Assembly (NCBI GenBank): GCA_964384675.1 | Contig: CAYLNK010000005.1 | Coordinates: 1-59,529, forward strand | Source of the DNA: CAYLNK01 sp964384675 | GTDB lineage: Bacteria > Acidobacteriota > Thermoanaerobaculia > UBA5066 | Direction of reading: 5' to 3' | Length of the DNA stretch: 59,529 nucleotides | Notes under the pieces: generated by a model | Seen by the model: the letters and a program-made list of their open reading frames with translations, nothing else | The model's database searches: none | What the model was told of the DNA's origin: nothing | In this document: in pieces, positions 1-6,950 of the stretch | Numbering within the stretch: the stretch's first letter is position 1 | Layout: each line of letters opens with the position of its first letter | Made by a program: the position numbers and the translations under genes

Positions 1-1
1 A

Positions 2-427
2 GCGGCGCTGGCGCAGGCGGAGCGGAGCGTGGGGGTCGCGGGCCGCGGCAGCGCGGTGAGGCAGGCGGCCCTGAACGACCACGAGCTGCGGAGCCCGATC
101 GACGGGCTGGTGGTGCGCCGCCATCGCGAGAGCGGAGACATGGTCGCCGCCGGTACGCCCGTCTTCACGGTCGTCTCGCTCCGGAAGCTCTGGGTGCGTG
201 CCTGGATCGACGAGACGGCGCTCTCGAGCCTCACGGAAGGCCAGGACGCGCGGGTCGTGTTCCGCTCCGAGCCCGGCCGCTCGTTCCGGGGCCGCGTCGA
301 CCGGGTCGGGCACGAGTCCGATCGGCAGACGCACGAGCTGCTGGTCGACGTGGAGCTCCTCGAGCGGCCGGAGCGGTTCGCCGTCGGACAGCGGGCCGAC
401 GTCTTCGTCGCGAGGAGGCCGTCGTGA
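2..427 (+). CDS. HlyD/MacA-type periplasmic adaptor protein, C-terminal part (cut by window edge)
   Basis: The open frame runs in from the left edge with no start, so only the last ~141 residues are present. The stretch RSPIDGLVVRRHRESGD followed by VAAGTPVFTVVSL is the second half of a lipoyl/barrel-sandwich hybrid domain. The region after it (KLWVRAWIDETALSSL to the end) is the beta-barrel of a membrane-fusion protein. The stop overlaps the GTG of the permease gene by 4 bp (GTGA), so the two are translationally coupled. With the permease and ATPase that follow, it forms a MacAB/DevBCA-type tripartite exporter that would hand substrate to an outer-membrane channel. The substrate cannot be told from the sequence. 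Confidence 0.85.
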   Translation, partial: AALAQAERSVGVAGRGSAVRQAALNDHELRSPIDGLVVRRHRESGDMVAAGTPVFTVVSLRKLWVRAWIDETALSSLTEGQDARVVFRSEPGRSFRGRVDRVGHESDRQTHELLVDVELLERPERFAVGQRADVFVARRPS

Positions 428-1587
428 ACCTCGCCGCCCGGGACGTACGGTTCCAGCCGGTCCGTTTCGTCGCCACCGGCGTCGGGCTCGGCCTGCTCTT
501 CACGATCGTCCTCGCGATGGGCGGCATCTATCGCGGTCTCGTCGAGGAGGCGACCCTCCTCGCCGAGCGGCTCGGCGGCGACGTCTGGCTGGTACAGCGC
601 GACACCCGAGGCCCGTTCGCCGAGCGCTCCGTGCTCCCCGCCGAGACGGAGGCGCGAGCTCAGGTGGTGCCGGGCGTCGCCCGCGCGCGCGGCTTCACCT
701 ACACCACGATCCAGCGCGAGCACGCCGGACGGCCCCTCCGGCTCGGGCTCGTCGGCCTCTCGTGGCCGATCGACCGTGGCGAGGCCCTTCCGCTGGTGGC
801 CGGGCGGCCGATCGCCTCCGCCCATCACGAGCTGATCGCGGACCGCTCCCTGGGCCTCGCGACCGGTGAGCGCCTCGAGCTGGGGGATGACGTCTACACC
901 GTGTCCGGTGTCACGAAGGGGATGGTCTCCTCGAGCGGCGACGGCGTGGCGTTCCTCACGCTCGCCGACGCCCGCGCCATCGAGGAGTACGCCGCCCCCG
1001 AATCCGTCCGGCTCGCGCGGGTCGCCCGGACCGGGTCGAGCTTGCCGGCGCCGCAAGGCCCCTCCGCCCCGGAACCGGCGCGCGTGAGCGCGGTCCTCGT
1101 CGACGCCGCACCAGGGGTCACCCCGACCGAGCTGGCCCGCCGCTTCTCCGGCTGGCCCGACGTGACCGCGTACACGCACGCCGACCAGCTCGCCCTGCTC
1201 CTGCGGGTCGTGGACAAGCCGCGCCGGCAGCTCCTCCTCTTCCGGGGCCTCCTCCTCGTCATCTCGGCCATCGTCGTCTCGCTGATCCTCTACGGCATGA
1301 CGACCGCGCGGACCCACGAGATCGGGATCCTGAAGCTGATGGGGACGCCGACCCGGCGAGTCCTCGGCATGATCGTGGAGCAGGCCCTGCTCCTCTTCGC
1401 GATCGGGTTCGCCGTGGCGATCACGGTCGGCGCCGCCACGTTTCACCGGTTCCCGCGGCGCGTGGTCCTGACCCCGGGCGAGGTGATCGCGGTCGGCGCC
1501 ATCCTCCTCGCCGTCTGCCTCGCCGGAAGCGTCGCCGGGATCGTGCGGGCGTACCGGATCCCCGCCAACCTCGTGCTGGCGTCGTAG
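424..1587 (+). CDS. ABC transporter permease, FtsX/MacB (DevC-like) family
   Basis: 387 aa, GTG start in a 4-bp overlap with the adaptor. One hydrophobic helix lies near the N-terminus (around residues 12-35). A large extracytoplasmic MacB-PCD-like domain follows, then three membrane helices in the last ~125 residues, the FtsX domain. The cytoplasmic segment HEIGILKLMGTPTRRVL is the typical FtsX-family coupling segment (EIGILKAIGA in relatives). The four-helix topology is that of mechanotransmission exporters such as MacB and DevC. It is followed 3 nt later by its ATPase gene. The substrate is unknown. Confidence 0.9.
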   Translation: MNLAARDVRFQPVRFVATGVGLGLLFTIVLAMGGIYRGLVEEATLLAERLGGDVWLVQRDTRGPFAERSVLPAETEARAQVVPGVARARGFTYTTIQREHAGRPLRLGLVGLSWPIDRGEALPLVAGRPIASAHHELIADRSLGLATGERLELGDDVYTVSGVTKGMVSSSGDGVAFLTLADARAIEEYAAPESVRLARVARTGSSLPAPQGPSAPEPARVSAVLVDAAPGVTPTELARRFSGWPDVTAYTHADQLALLLRVVDKPRRQLLLFRGLLLVISAIVVSLILYGMTTARTHEIGILKLMGTPTRRVLGMIVEQALLLFAIGFAVAITVGAATFHRFPRRVVLTPGEVIAVGAILLAVCLAGSVAGIVRAYRIPANLVLAS

Positions 1588-1590
1588 CCG

Positions 1591-2298
1591 ATGGAGACCG
1601 AGACGCTCCACGCCGAGGGGCTCGTCAAGTCGTACGGGCGGGGCGACACCGAGGTCCGCGCACTGAACGACGTCTCGTTCGCGACGCGCCGCGGTCAGGT
1701 GTCGGCTCTCCTGGGCCCGAGCGGCGCCGGCAAGTCGACGCTGCTCCAGGCGCTCGGGCTCCTCGTCCTCCCCGAGAAAGGGACCATCCGGATCGGCGGG
1801 GAGCTCGTCGTGGAGGACGGACGGAGCCACGGTGACCTGGCGTCGATCCGCCGCGGCCGGATGGGCTTCGTCTTCCAGAAGGCGACGCTCCTTCCGTTCC
1901 TGACGGCGCGGGAGAACGTCCTCCTCGCGCTCGACATCAACGGGAAGCGGGGGGCCGCGGCCCGCTCCCGGGTCGCCTCCCTGCTGTCGTACCTGGGCCT
2001 CGGGAACCGCGAGGAGCACTACCCCGCGATGCTCAGCGGCGGCCAGCAGCAGCGAGTGGCGATCGCCCGCGCCATCGCGAACGCGCCGGAGGTGATCTTC
2101 GCGGACGAGCCGACCGCGTCCCTCGACCGGGACCGGGGCCGGGCCGTGATGGAGCTCCTCCGGAAGGTGGCCCACGACCACGGCACGACGGTCGTCGTGG
2201 TCACCCACGACCACCGGATGCTCGACCTCTTCGATACCGTCCACGAGATGGAGGACGGCCGGCTCCGCGACGCGCCGCAGGCCAGAGCGCTCGCTTGA
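1591..2298 (+). CDS. ABC transporter ATP-binding protein (MacB/LolD-like)
   Basis: 235 aa, ATG start 3 nt after the permease stop. All ATPase motifs are present in order: Walker A GPSGAGKST, Q-loop FVFQKATLLP, signature LSGGQQQR, Walker B VIFADEPTASLD and the switch histidine in VVTHDHRML. The length and the LolD/MacB-like subfamily signature match stand-alone ATPases that partner FtsX-type permeases. It would energise the exporter encoded with the two upstream genes at the inner membrane. Its stop overlaps the TTG start of the next gene (TTGA). Confidence 0.93.
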   Translation: METETLHAEGLVKSYGRGDTEVRALNDVSFATRRGQVSALLGPSGAGKSTLLQALGLLVLPEKGTIRIGGELVVEDGRSHGDLASIRRGRMGFVFQKATLLPFLTARENVLLALDINGKRGAAARSRVASLLSYLGLGNREEHYPAMLSGGQQQRVAIARAIANAPEVIFADEPTASLDRDRGRAVMELLRKVAHDHGTTVVVVTHDHRMLDLFDTVHEMEDGRLRDAPQARALA

Positions 2299-3899
2299 CT
2301 TCGCCTCGCGGAAGGTCCGTGATCGCGACGCGTGAGGATCGTCGGGCCTTACCGGAAGAGGGCCGCCTCGTGAACGGCTCCGGCGCCGTCCGGCTGGTCG
2401 ACGTCTTCGCCCGTCAGCCTCGCGGGGCCGTCGTCACGTCGTCCCCGGCCGAGGAAGCCGCGTTCCTCGACCGGCTCCGCCGGCGGGTCATCGGCGCGGA
2501 CGCCGTCGTTCCCGGACCGCTCGGCCCGCGGCCGCTCCGCTACTTCGACTTCATCGCGTCCGGCCGCTTCCACCGGGACGTCGAGGAGGAGCTCGCCGAG
2601 CGGGTGCTTCCGTTCATGGCCAATACCCACACCGGGAGCAACCACGGCGGCCAGCTGATGACGACGCTGTACGAGCGGGCGTTCGAGCGGATCGGCGCCT
2701 ACCTCGGAGCCGAGCGGGGCGACGCGCTGATCCCGGTCGGCTCGGGCTCGACGGGCGCCATCAACCGGCTCATCCACGTCCTCGGCCTGCGACTGCCGGA
2801 CCAGCTCGAATCGCGATTCGGGCTCCTCCGGCACATCCCCGAGTCGAGCCGCCCGGTCATCTTCCGCTCGCTCATGGAGCACCACTCCAACGACATCGCC
2901 TGGCGCGAGACGATCGGCGAATCGGTCTACGTGGAGTTCGACGCCGACGGGCGGATCAGCCTGGACGACCTCGACCGCAAGCTGGAAGCTCACGCCCATC
3001 GCCCCTGGAAGATCGGGACCTTCAGCGCGGCCTCGAACGTGACCGGGATCCTGAACGACGTGCACGGCCTCGCCCGGGTCCTCCACCGCCACGGCGCCCA
3101 TGCGTTCTTCGACTTCGCCGCCGCGGGGCCGTACGTCGACGTCCGCATGCATCTGCCCGGAGATCCCGAGGCCCGCCTCGACGCCGCGTTCTTCTCGGTC
3201 CACAAGTTCCTGGGAGGCCCGCGCACCCCCGGCCTCCTCGTCGCGAGCCGGGAGCTCTTCACCAACCGCGTCCCCGCCGAGCCGGGCGGGGGCACCGTCC
3301 TCTACACCTCGCCGTGGGACCACCGGTACCTCTCCGCCATCGAATCCCGGGAGACCGGCGGAACGCCGCCGATCGTCCAGTCGATCCAGGCCGGGCTCGC
3401 GTTCGACCTGAAAGCCGCCCTGGGCACGGAGCGGATCGAGCGGATCGAGCGGGACCACCTCGGCCGTGCGATCCGGGAGTGGCGCGACCGGGACGACCTC
3501 TTCCTCCTCGGGAACCTCACGACGCCCAGGCTCGGCGTCCTGTCGGTCATCTTCCGCGACCTCCACCACAACCTCGCGGCACGCCTCCTCAACGACCTCT
3601 TCGGCATCCAGGTCCGGGCCGGCTGCATGTGCGCCGGCCCCTACGGCCACCTGCTGCTGCACATAGACCACGAGCATTCCGACGCGATCCGCTGCCGTCT
3701 GGACCAGGGTCACCTCGGGGAGAAGCCGGGCTGGGTACGGATCAGCTTCGCCCCCACCGTGAGCGAGCCGGAGCTCCAGACCCTCCTGGAAGCGGTCGAC
3801 CACGTGGCGCGGCACGGGCGCGAGTACCGGGACGACTACGAGCTGTCCGACGCCACCGGCGAGTGGGTCAGGCGGTCGCCGGGGGCTCCGGCGGCCTGA
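2295..3899 (+). CDS. Class V aminotransferase / cysteine desulfurase-like PLP enzyme
   Basis: 534 aa, TTG start overlapping the ATPase stop by 4 bp; the weak start codon implies dependence on coupling. The PLP-lysine motif is FSVHKFLGGPRTPGLL. HAFFDFAAAGPYVDV carries the PLP-ring aspartate, and VGSGSTGAINRLIHVLG resembles the phosphate-binding turn. Near the C-terminus RAGCMCAGPYGH places two cysteines where NifS/SufS enzymes carry their active-site cysteine loop. At 534 aa it is longer than SufS (~410 aa), with an N-terminal extension of ~75 residues and a C-terminal tail. It may mobilise sulfur or act as a lyase. Why it is coupled to an ABC exporter is not evident. Confidence 0.85.
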   Translation: MTSPRGRSVIATREDRRALPEEGRLVNGSGAVRLVDVFARQPRGAVVTSSPAEEAAFLDRLRRRVIGADAVVPGPLGPRPLRYFDFIASGRFHRDVEEELAERVLPFMANTHTGSNHGGQLMTTLYERAFERIGAYLGAERGDALIPVGSGSTGAINRLIHVLGLRLPDQLESRFGLLRHIPESSRPVIFRSLMEHHSNDIAWRETIGESVYVEFDADGRISLDDLDRKLEAHAHRPWKIGTFSAASNVTGILNDVHGLARVLHRHGAHAFFDFAAAGPYVDVRMHLPGDPEARLDAAFFSVHKFLGGPRTPGLLVASRELFTNRVPAEPGGGTVLYTSPWDHRYLSAIESRETGGTPPIVQSIQAGLAFDLKAALGTERIERIERDHLGRAIREWRDRDDLFLLGNLTTPRLGVLSVIFRDLHHNLAARLLNDLFGIQVRAGCMCAGPYGHLLLHIDHEHSDAIRCRLDQGHLGEKPGWVRISFAPTVSEPELQTLLEAVDHVARHGREYRDDYELSDATGEWVRRSPGAPAA

Positions 3900-3910
3900 A
3901 ACCCCCTGGT

Positions 3911-3926
3911 TGATGCACCTGCATCA
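3911..3926. promoter_or_regulatory. Inverted repeat TGATGCA-CC-TGCATCA upstream of the OsmC gene
   Basis: A perfect 7-bp inverted repeat with a 2-bp spacer begins 12 nt after the aminotransferase stop and ends 48 nt before the OsmC ATG. It sits about 20 bp upstream of the AT-rich promoter-like stretch, where an activator or repressor could bind. The stem is short and has no U-run, so a terminator is less likely. Confidence 0.4.
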
Positions 3927-3944
3927 GGCCGCTCGCCTTAATAT

Positions 3945-3953
3945 TGCTATATG
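3945..3953 (+). promoter_or_regulatory. Possible extended -10 promoter (TG-C-TATATG) of the OsmC gene
   Basis: The stretch TTAATATTGCTATATGG is strikingly AT-rich for this genome and ends 20 nt before the OsmC ATG. TGCTATATG fits an extended -10 element; no good -35 is visible. The 9-mer GCTATATGG recurs inside the efflux operon promoter at 4419-4427, which suggests a shared regulator. Confidence 0.4.
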
Positions 3954-3973
3954 GTCATGTTCGAGGAGGCTCC

Positions 3974-4363
3974 ATGAGCATGACCGTCACGTTCCCCGGC
4001 GGCGTCGGAGTCGACGCCACGTTCAAGGGCCACACCGTGCACACCGACCAGCCCGTGGCGGCCGGCGGCGCGGACGAGGGGCCGGCGCCGTTCGACCTCT
4101 TCCTGGCCTCGATGGCGACCTGCATGGGCTACTACGCCCTCCGCTTCTGCCAGGAGAGGCACATCCCGACGGAGGGCCTGGGCCTGGAGCTCGAGCCGGT
4201 GAAGGACGCGGACCGCAAGCGCGTCGGCGAGCTCCGGATCGATCTCAGGCTGCCGGCCGGGTTTCCCGAGAAGTACCGGGAGGCGATCCGCCGGGCGGTC
4301 GACCAGTGCGCCGTCAAGAAGCACGTCGTCGAGCCGCCGGCCTTCTCCCTGACGGTGTCGTAG
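3974..4363 (+). CDS. OsmC-family (peroxiredoxin-like) protein
   Basis: 129 aa from ATG 3974, which follows GAGGAGG at 3963-3969. A second ATG lies 6 nt downstream with better spacing, so the true start may be 3980. The sequence has the OsmC/YhfA-like fold markers: TVHTDQP, GGADEGPAPFDLFLASMATCMG with the first active-site cysteine, and the C-terminal half VDQCAVKKHVVEP with the second cysteine. OsmC-type proteins reduce organic hydroperoxides and persulfides in the cytoplasm through this Cys pair. It is monocistronic, directly before the RND efflux operon, and shares an AT-rich motif with that operon's promoter. Confidence 0.88.
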   Translation: MSMTVTFPGGVGVDATFKGHTVHTDQPVAAGGADEGPAPFDLFLASMATCMGYYALRFCQERHIPTEGLGLELEPVKDADRKRVGELRIDLRLPAGFPEKYREAIRRAVDQCAVKKHVVEPPAFSLTVS

Positions 4364-4408
4364 GACCTGCCTTCCCCGCGTCCCCGTCGAGAGCGGGTCC
4401 GATAGGGC

Positions 4409-4436
4409 TTGACATATAGCTATATGGCTATATATT
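4409..4436 (+). promoter_or_regulatory. Sigma-70-type promoter of the RND efflux operon
   Basis: TTGACA at 4409-4414, 16-bp spacer, TATATT at 4431-4436, ending 52 nt before the TolC-like ATG. This is the best housekeeping promoter match in the window. Its spacer is filled by an AT-rich palindrome (separate entry), implying repression by blocking RNA polymerase. Confidence 0.65.
4415..4432. promoter_or_regulatory. Palindromic operator candidate TATAGC-TATATG-GCTATA
   Basis: An 18-bp near-palindrome with perfect TATAGC/GCTATA arms occupies the spacer between the -35 and -10 of the efflux operon. It also contains the perfect 12-bp palindrome ATATAGCTATAT at 4414-4425. AT-rich palindromes of this kind are typical operators of winged-helix repressors such as ArsR/BigR-type proteins. 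The repressor is not encoded nearby, so its identity is inference. Confidence 0.5.
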
Positions 4437-4488
4437 TGGTTCATCAAAGACGGGCGGGCCGCCCAGGCCGCAACCGGAAAGAGGCGAT

Positions 4489-5823
4489 ATGAGACGAACC
4501 TGGCTCCCGACGCTCGCGCTCCTCCTCGTGGGGGCGCCGGCGCCGGCCTCGGAGCCGCTGACGCTCCGGGACGCCATGGCGCTCGCGCGGTCGAAGGCCC
4601 GCGAGGTGGCCGCCGCCGGCGCCCGCAAGGAGGCGGCCGACGCGCGCGTGAAGCAGGCCCAGGGCTTCCGCCTTCCGTCGGTGACCTTCTCGGAGGTGTA
4701 CGACCGGACCGACTCGGCCGCCGAGGCGTTCGCCCTGAAGCTGAACAAGGGCGCCTTCTCCTTCCCCGACTTCGTCGCGTCCGACCCGAACAGCCCCGAC
4801 TGGCTCGGGGCGGCCATCACCCGGGTCGAGGCCACGCTCCCCGTCTTCACCGGCGGCGAGCTGTCGGCCCGCATCGCCCAGGCCCGGAGCGCCGCCGACG
4901 CGGCCGCGAGGACCGCGAGCTGGGTGACCGACCGCGCGGCGCTCGACGCCGCCGAGGCGTACGTCATGGTGGCGCAGGCCGAGGAGTACGCCCGCCTCCT
5001 CACCCGGGCCCGCGAGACCGTCAAGGCCCACGTGGACCTGGCCCGCGCCTACGTCGGACAGGGGATGCTGGTCCGCTCGGAGCTCCTCCGCGCCGAGGTG
5101 GAGCTGGCCCGTCTGGACGACCTCGTCTCGGAAGCGGAGGGGCGGGTCCGCGTGGCCAACGCCGCGCTCGCGTTCCGCCTGGCCGAGGCCGGCGACGCCC
5201 GCTACGACCTCGCCCCGCTCCCCTCCCCGGCTCCGATCGAAGGCGACATGGCCGCCTGGATCGCCTCGGCCGCCGGCCGGCAGGACCTCCAGTCCGCGCG
5301 CAGCCTCCTCAGGGCCGGTGAGCTCGAGGAGACCGTCAAGCGGGCGGCGTTCTTCCCGAGGATCGGCGTGATGGCGCGGTACGACCTGGTCGGCACCCGC
5401 CTCTTCGGGAACGACAGCCACGCCGGCACGCTGATGGCCGTCGCGCAGTGGAACGTCTTCGCCGGCTTCTCCGACCGGGCGGCCACGATTGCCGCCCGCG
5501 CCGACGCGCGGGCCGGCCGCGAGGACGTGGCCCGCTTCGACGAGGGAATCCGCCTCGAGGTCCGCCAGGCGTTCGAGGAAGCGCGGACCGCCCGGGAACG
5601 CCACGTCACGTCCGTCAAGGCCCTCGAGTCCGCGCGAGAGAACGAACGGATCCTGGGTGAGCGCTTCCAGAGCGGGATCGTCAAGACCCTGGACGTCCTC
5701 GACTCCGCCACCGCACGCCGGGAAGCCGAGACCCGCGAGCTGGTCGCCCGGGCCGAGGCCCACCTGACCGCCCTGCGCCTCGCGCTGAAGGCCGGACGCC
5801 GGCCGGAGAGCGTGCTGCCATGA
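4489..5823 (+). CDS. TolC-family outer-membrane efflux channel
   Basis: 444 aa. ATG start, signal peptide (RRTWLPTLALLLVGAPAPAS), then the OEP repeat pattern: LTLRDAMALARSKAREV at the mature N-terminus, two long alpha-helical coiled-coil segments and strand regions (VTFSEVYDR, IGVMARYDLVG). The second repeat ends with GIVKTLDVLDSATARREAETRELVARAEAHLTALRLAL, split here as SGIVKTLDVLDS and the following helix, a signature of TolC-family channels. It is the first gene of the operon and overlaps the adaptor reading frame. It would form the outer-membrane exit duct for the RND pump encoded two genes downstream. Confidence 0.9.
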   Translation: MRRTWLPTLALLLVGAPAPASEPLTLRDAMALARSKAREVAAAGARKEAADARVKQAQGFRLPSVTFSEVYDRTDSAAEAFALKLNKGAFSFPDFVASDPNSPDWLGAAITRVEATLPVFTGGELSARIAQARSAADAAARTASWVTDRAALDAAEAYVMVAQAEEYARLLTRARETVKAHVDLARAYVGQGMLVRSELLRAEVELARLDDLVSEAEGRVRVANAALAFRLAEAGDARYDLAPLPSPAPIEGDMAAWIASAAGRQDLQSARSLLRAGELEETVKRAAFFPRIGVMARYDLVGTRLFGNDSHAGTLMAVAQWNVFAGFSDRAATIAARADARAGREDVARFDEGIRLEVRQAFEEARTARERHVTSVKALESARENERILGERFQSGIVKTLDVLDSATARREAETRELVARAEAHLTALRLALKAGRRPESVLP

Positions 5824-5864
5824 CGAACCTCGGCCGCGCCACCACGAGACCCACCGGAGGAACG

Positions 5865-6950
5865 ATGAAGCTCCCGACCCTGACCCTGGGCGTCCTGACC
5901 GCGATGGCGCTGATCCCGGCCCTCGGCTGCGGCCGCGCGCACGAGCCGAAGACGGTCGAGCCCCCGCCGGTCGCGGCGGCGACGGCCCGCGCCGAGACCC
6001 TGCAGATCCCGAAGCGGGCGGAGCTGTACGGCACCGTCGAATCCGAGCGCACCGCCGCCGTCTCGAGCCGCGTCATGGGGAACGTCGTCGCCGTGCGGGT
6101 GAAGGCGGGCGACACCGTCGCCGCCGGAAGCGTCCTCGTCGAGATCGACCCCCAGACCGCCCGTGGCCAGGAGTCCCAGGCGCGCGGGGCGCTCGCGCAG
6201 GCCACCGCGGCGCTCTCGCTGGCCGAACGGAACCACCAGCGCTTCGAAGCGCTCGTGAAGAGCGGCGCCGCCTCGCAGCTCGAGCTCGACCTGGCCCGGA
6301 TGCAGTACGACCAGGCCAAGGGCGCCGTGGAGCAGGGGAAGGGCGCGGTCGAGGCCGCCTCGTCGGTGTCGAAGGAGTCCCGGGTCGTCGCCCCGTTCGC
6401 CGGCCGCGTCGCGGCACGGCTCGTGGAGGCCGGCGACTTCGCGGCCCCCGGCCGTCCCCTCGTCATGATCGAGTCGGCGGCCGGACGGCGGCTCGTCCTC
6501 TCCGTCCCCGAGTCCCTGGCCTCGGGCCCCGGCCTCGCCTCGGGAGCGACGCTCGCCGTCGCCGTCGACGCCATGCCGGGCAAGGCGTTCACCGGCCGCG
6601 TCGTCGAGATGACGCCGGGAGCGGACCCGATGAGCCACACGTTCACGCTGAAGGTCGACCTCACCGGCGGCCCCGTGCCGTCCGGCGTCACCGGACGCGC
6701 GTGGCTCGAAGCCGGCAGCCGGAAGGTCGTGGCGGTGCCGCGCGCCTGTGTGATCGCGTCCGGCGGCCTCACCCTGGTCGTCGTCAAGGACGCCGGGGGC
6801 AAGGCCCGCTCCCGCGCCGTGACGCTCGGCGCCCCGCTGGACGGCGGGCGCGTCGAGGTGCTGGCGGGCCTCGCCGGCGACGAGACGGTCCTCGTCGGCC
6901 TCACCGGCGCCCCGGCCGACGGAGCGGCCGTGAACGAGGTGGCGCGGTGA
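5865..6950 (+). CDS. RND efflux periplasmic adaptor lipoprotein (HlyD/AcrA family)
   Basis: 361 aa from ATG 5865, chosen because GGAGG at 5856-5860 precedes it and it begins a clean lipoprotein signal (KLPTLTLGVLTAMALIPALGC, lipobox ALGC). An in-frame ATG at 5820 that overlaps the TolC stop (ATGA) would put 15 polar residues before the signal. Domains in order: the first half of the lipoyl domain (VMGNVVAVRVKAGDTVAAGSVLVEID), an alpha-hairpin (QARGALAQATAALSLAERNH), the second lipoyl half (VVAPFAGRVAARLVEAGDF), a beta-barrel and a membrane-proximal domain. It links the RND pump to TolC. Its stop overlaps the pump's GTG start. Confidence 0.9.
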   Translation: MKLPTLTLGVLTAMALIPALGCGRAHEPKTVEPPPVAAATARAETLQIPKRAELYGTVESERTAAVSSRVMGNVVAVRVKAGDTVAAGSVLVEIDPQTARGQESQARGALAQATAALSLAERNHQRFEALVKSGAASQLELDLARMQYDQAKGAVEQGKGAVEAASSVSKESRVVAPFAGRVAARLVEAGDFAAPGRPLVMIESAAGRRLVLSVPESLASGPGLASGATLAVAVDAMPGKAFTGRVVEMTPGADPMSHTFTLKVDLTGGPVPSGVTGRAWLEAGSRKVVAVPRACVIASGGLTLVVVKDAGGKARSRAVTLGAPLDGGRVEVLAGLAGDETVLVGLTGAPADGAAVNEVAR

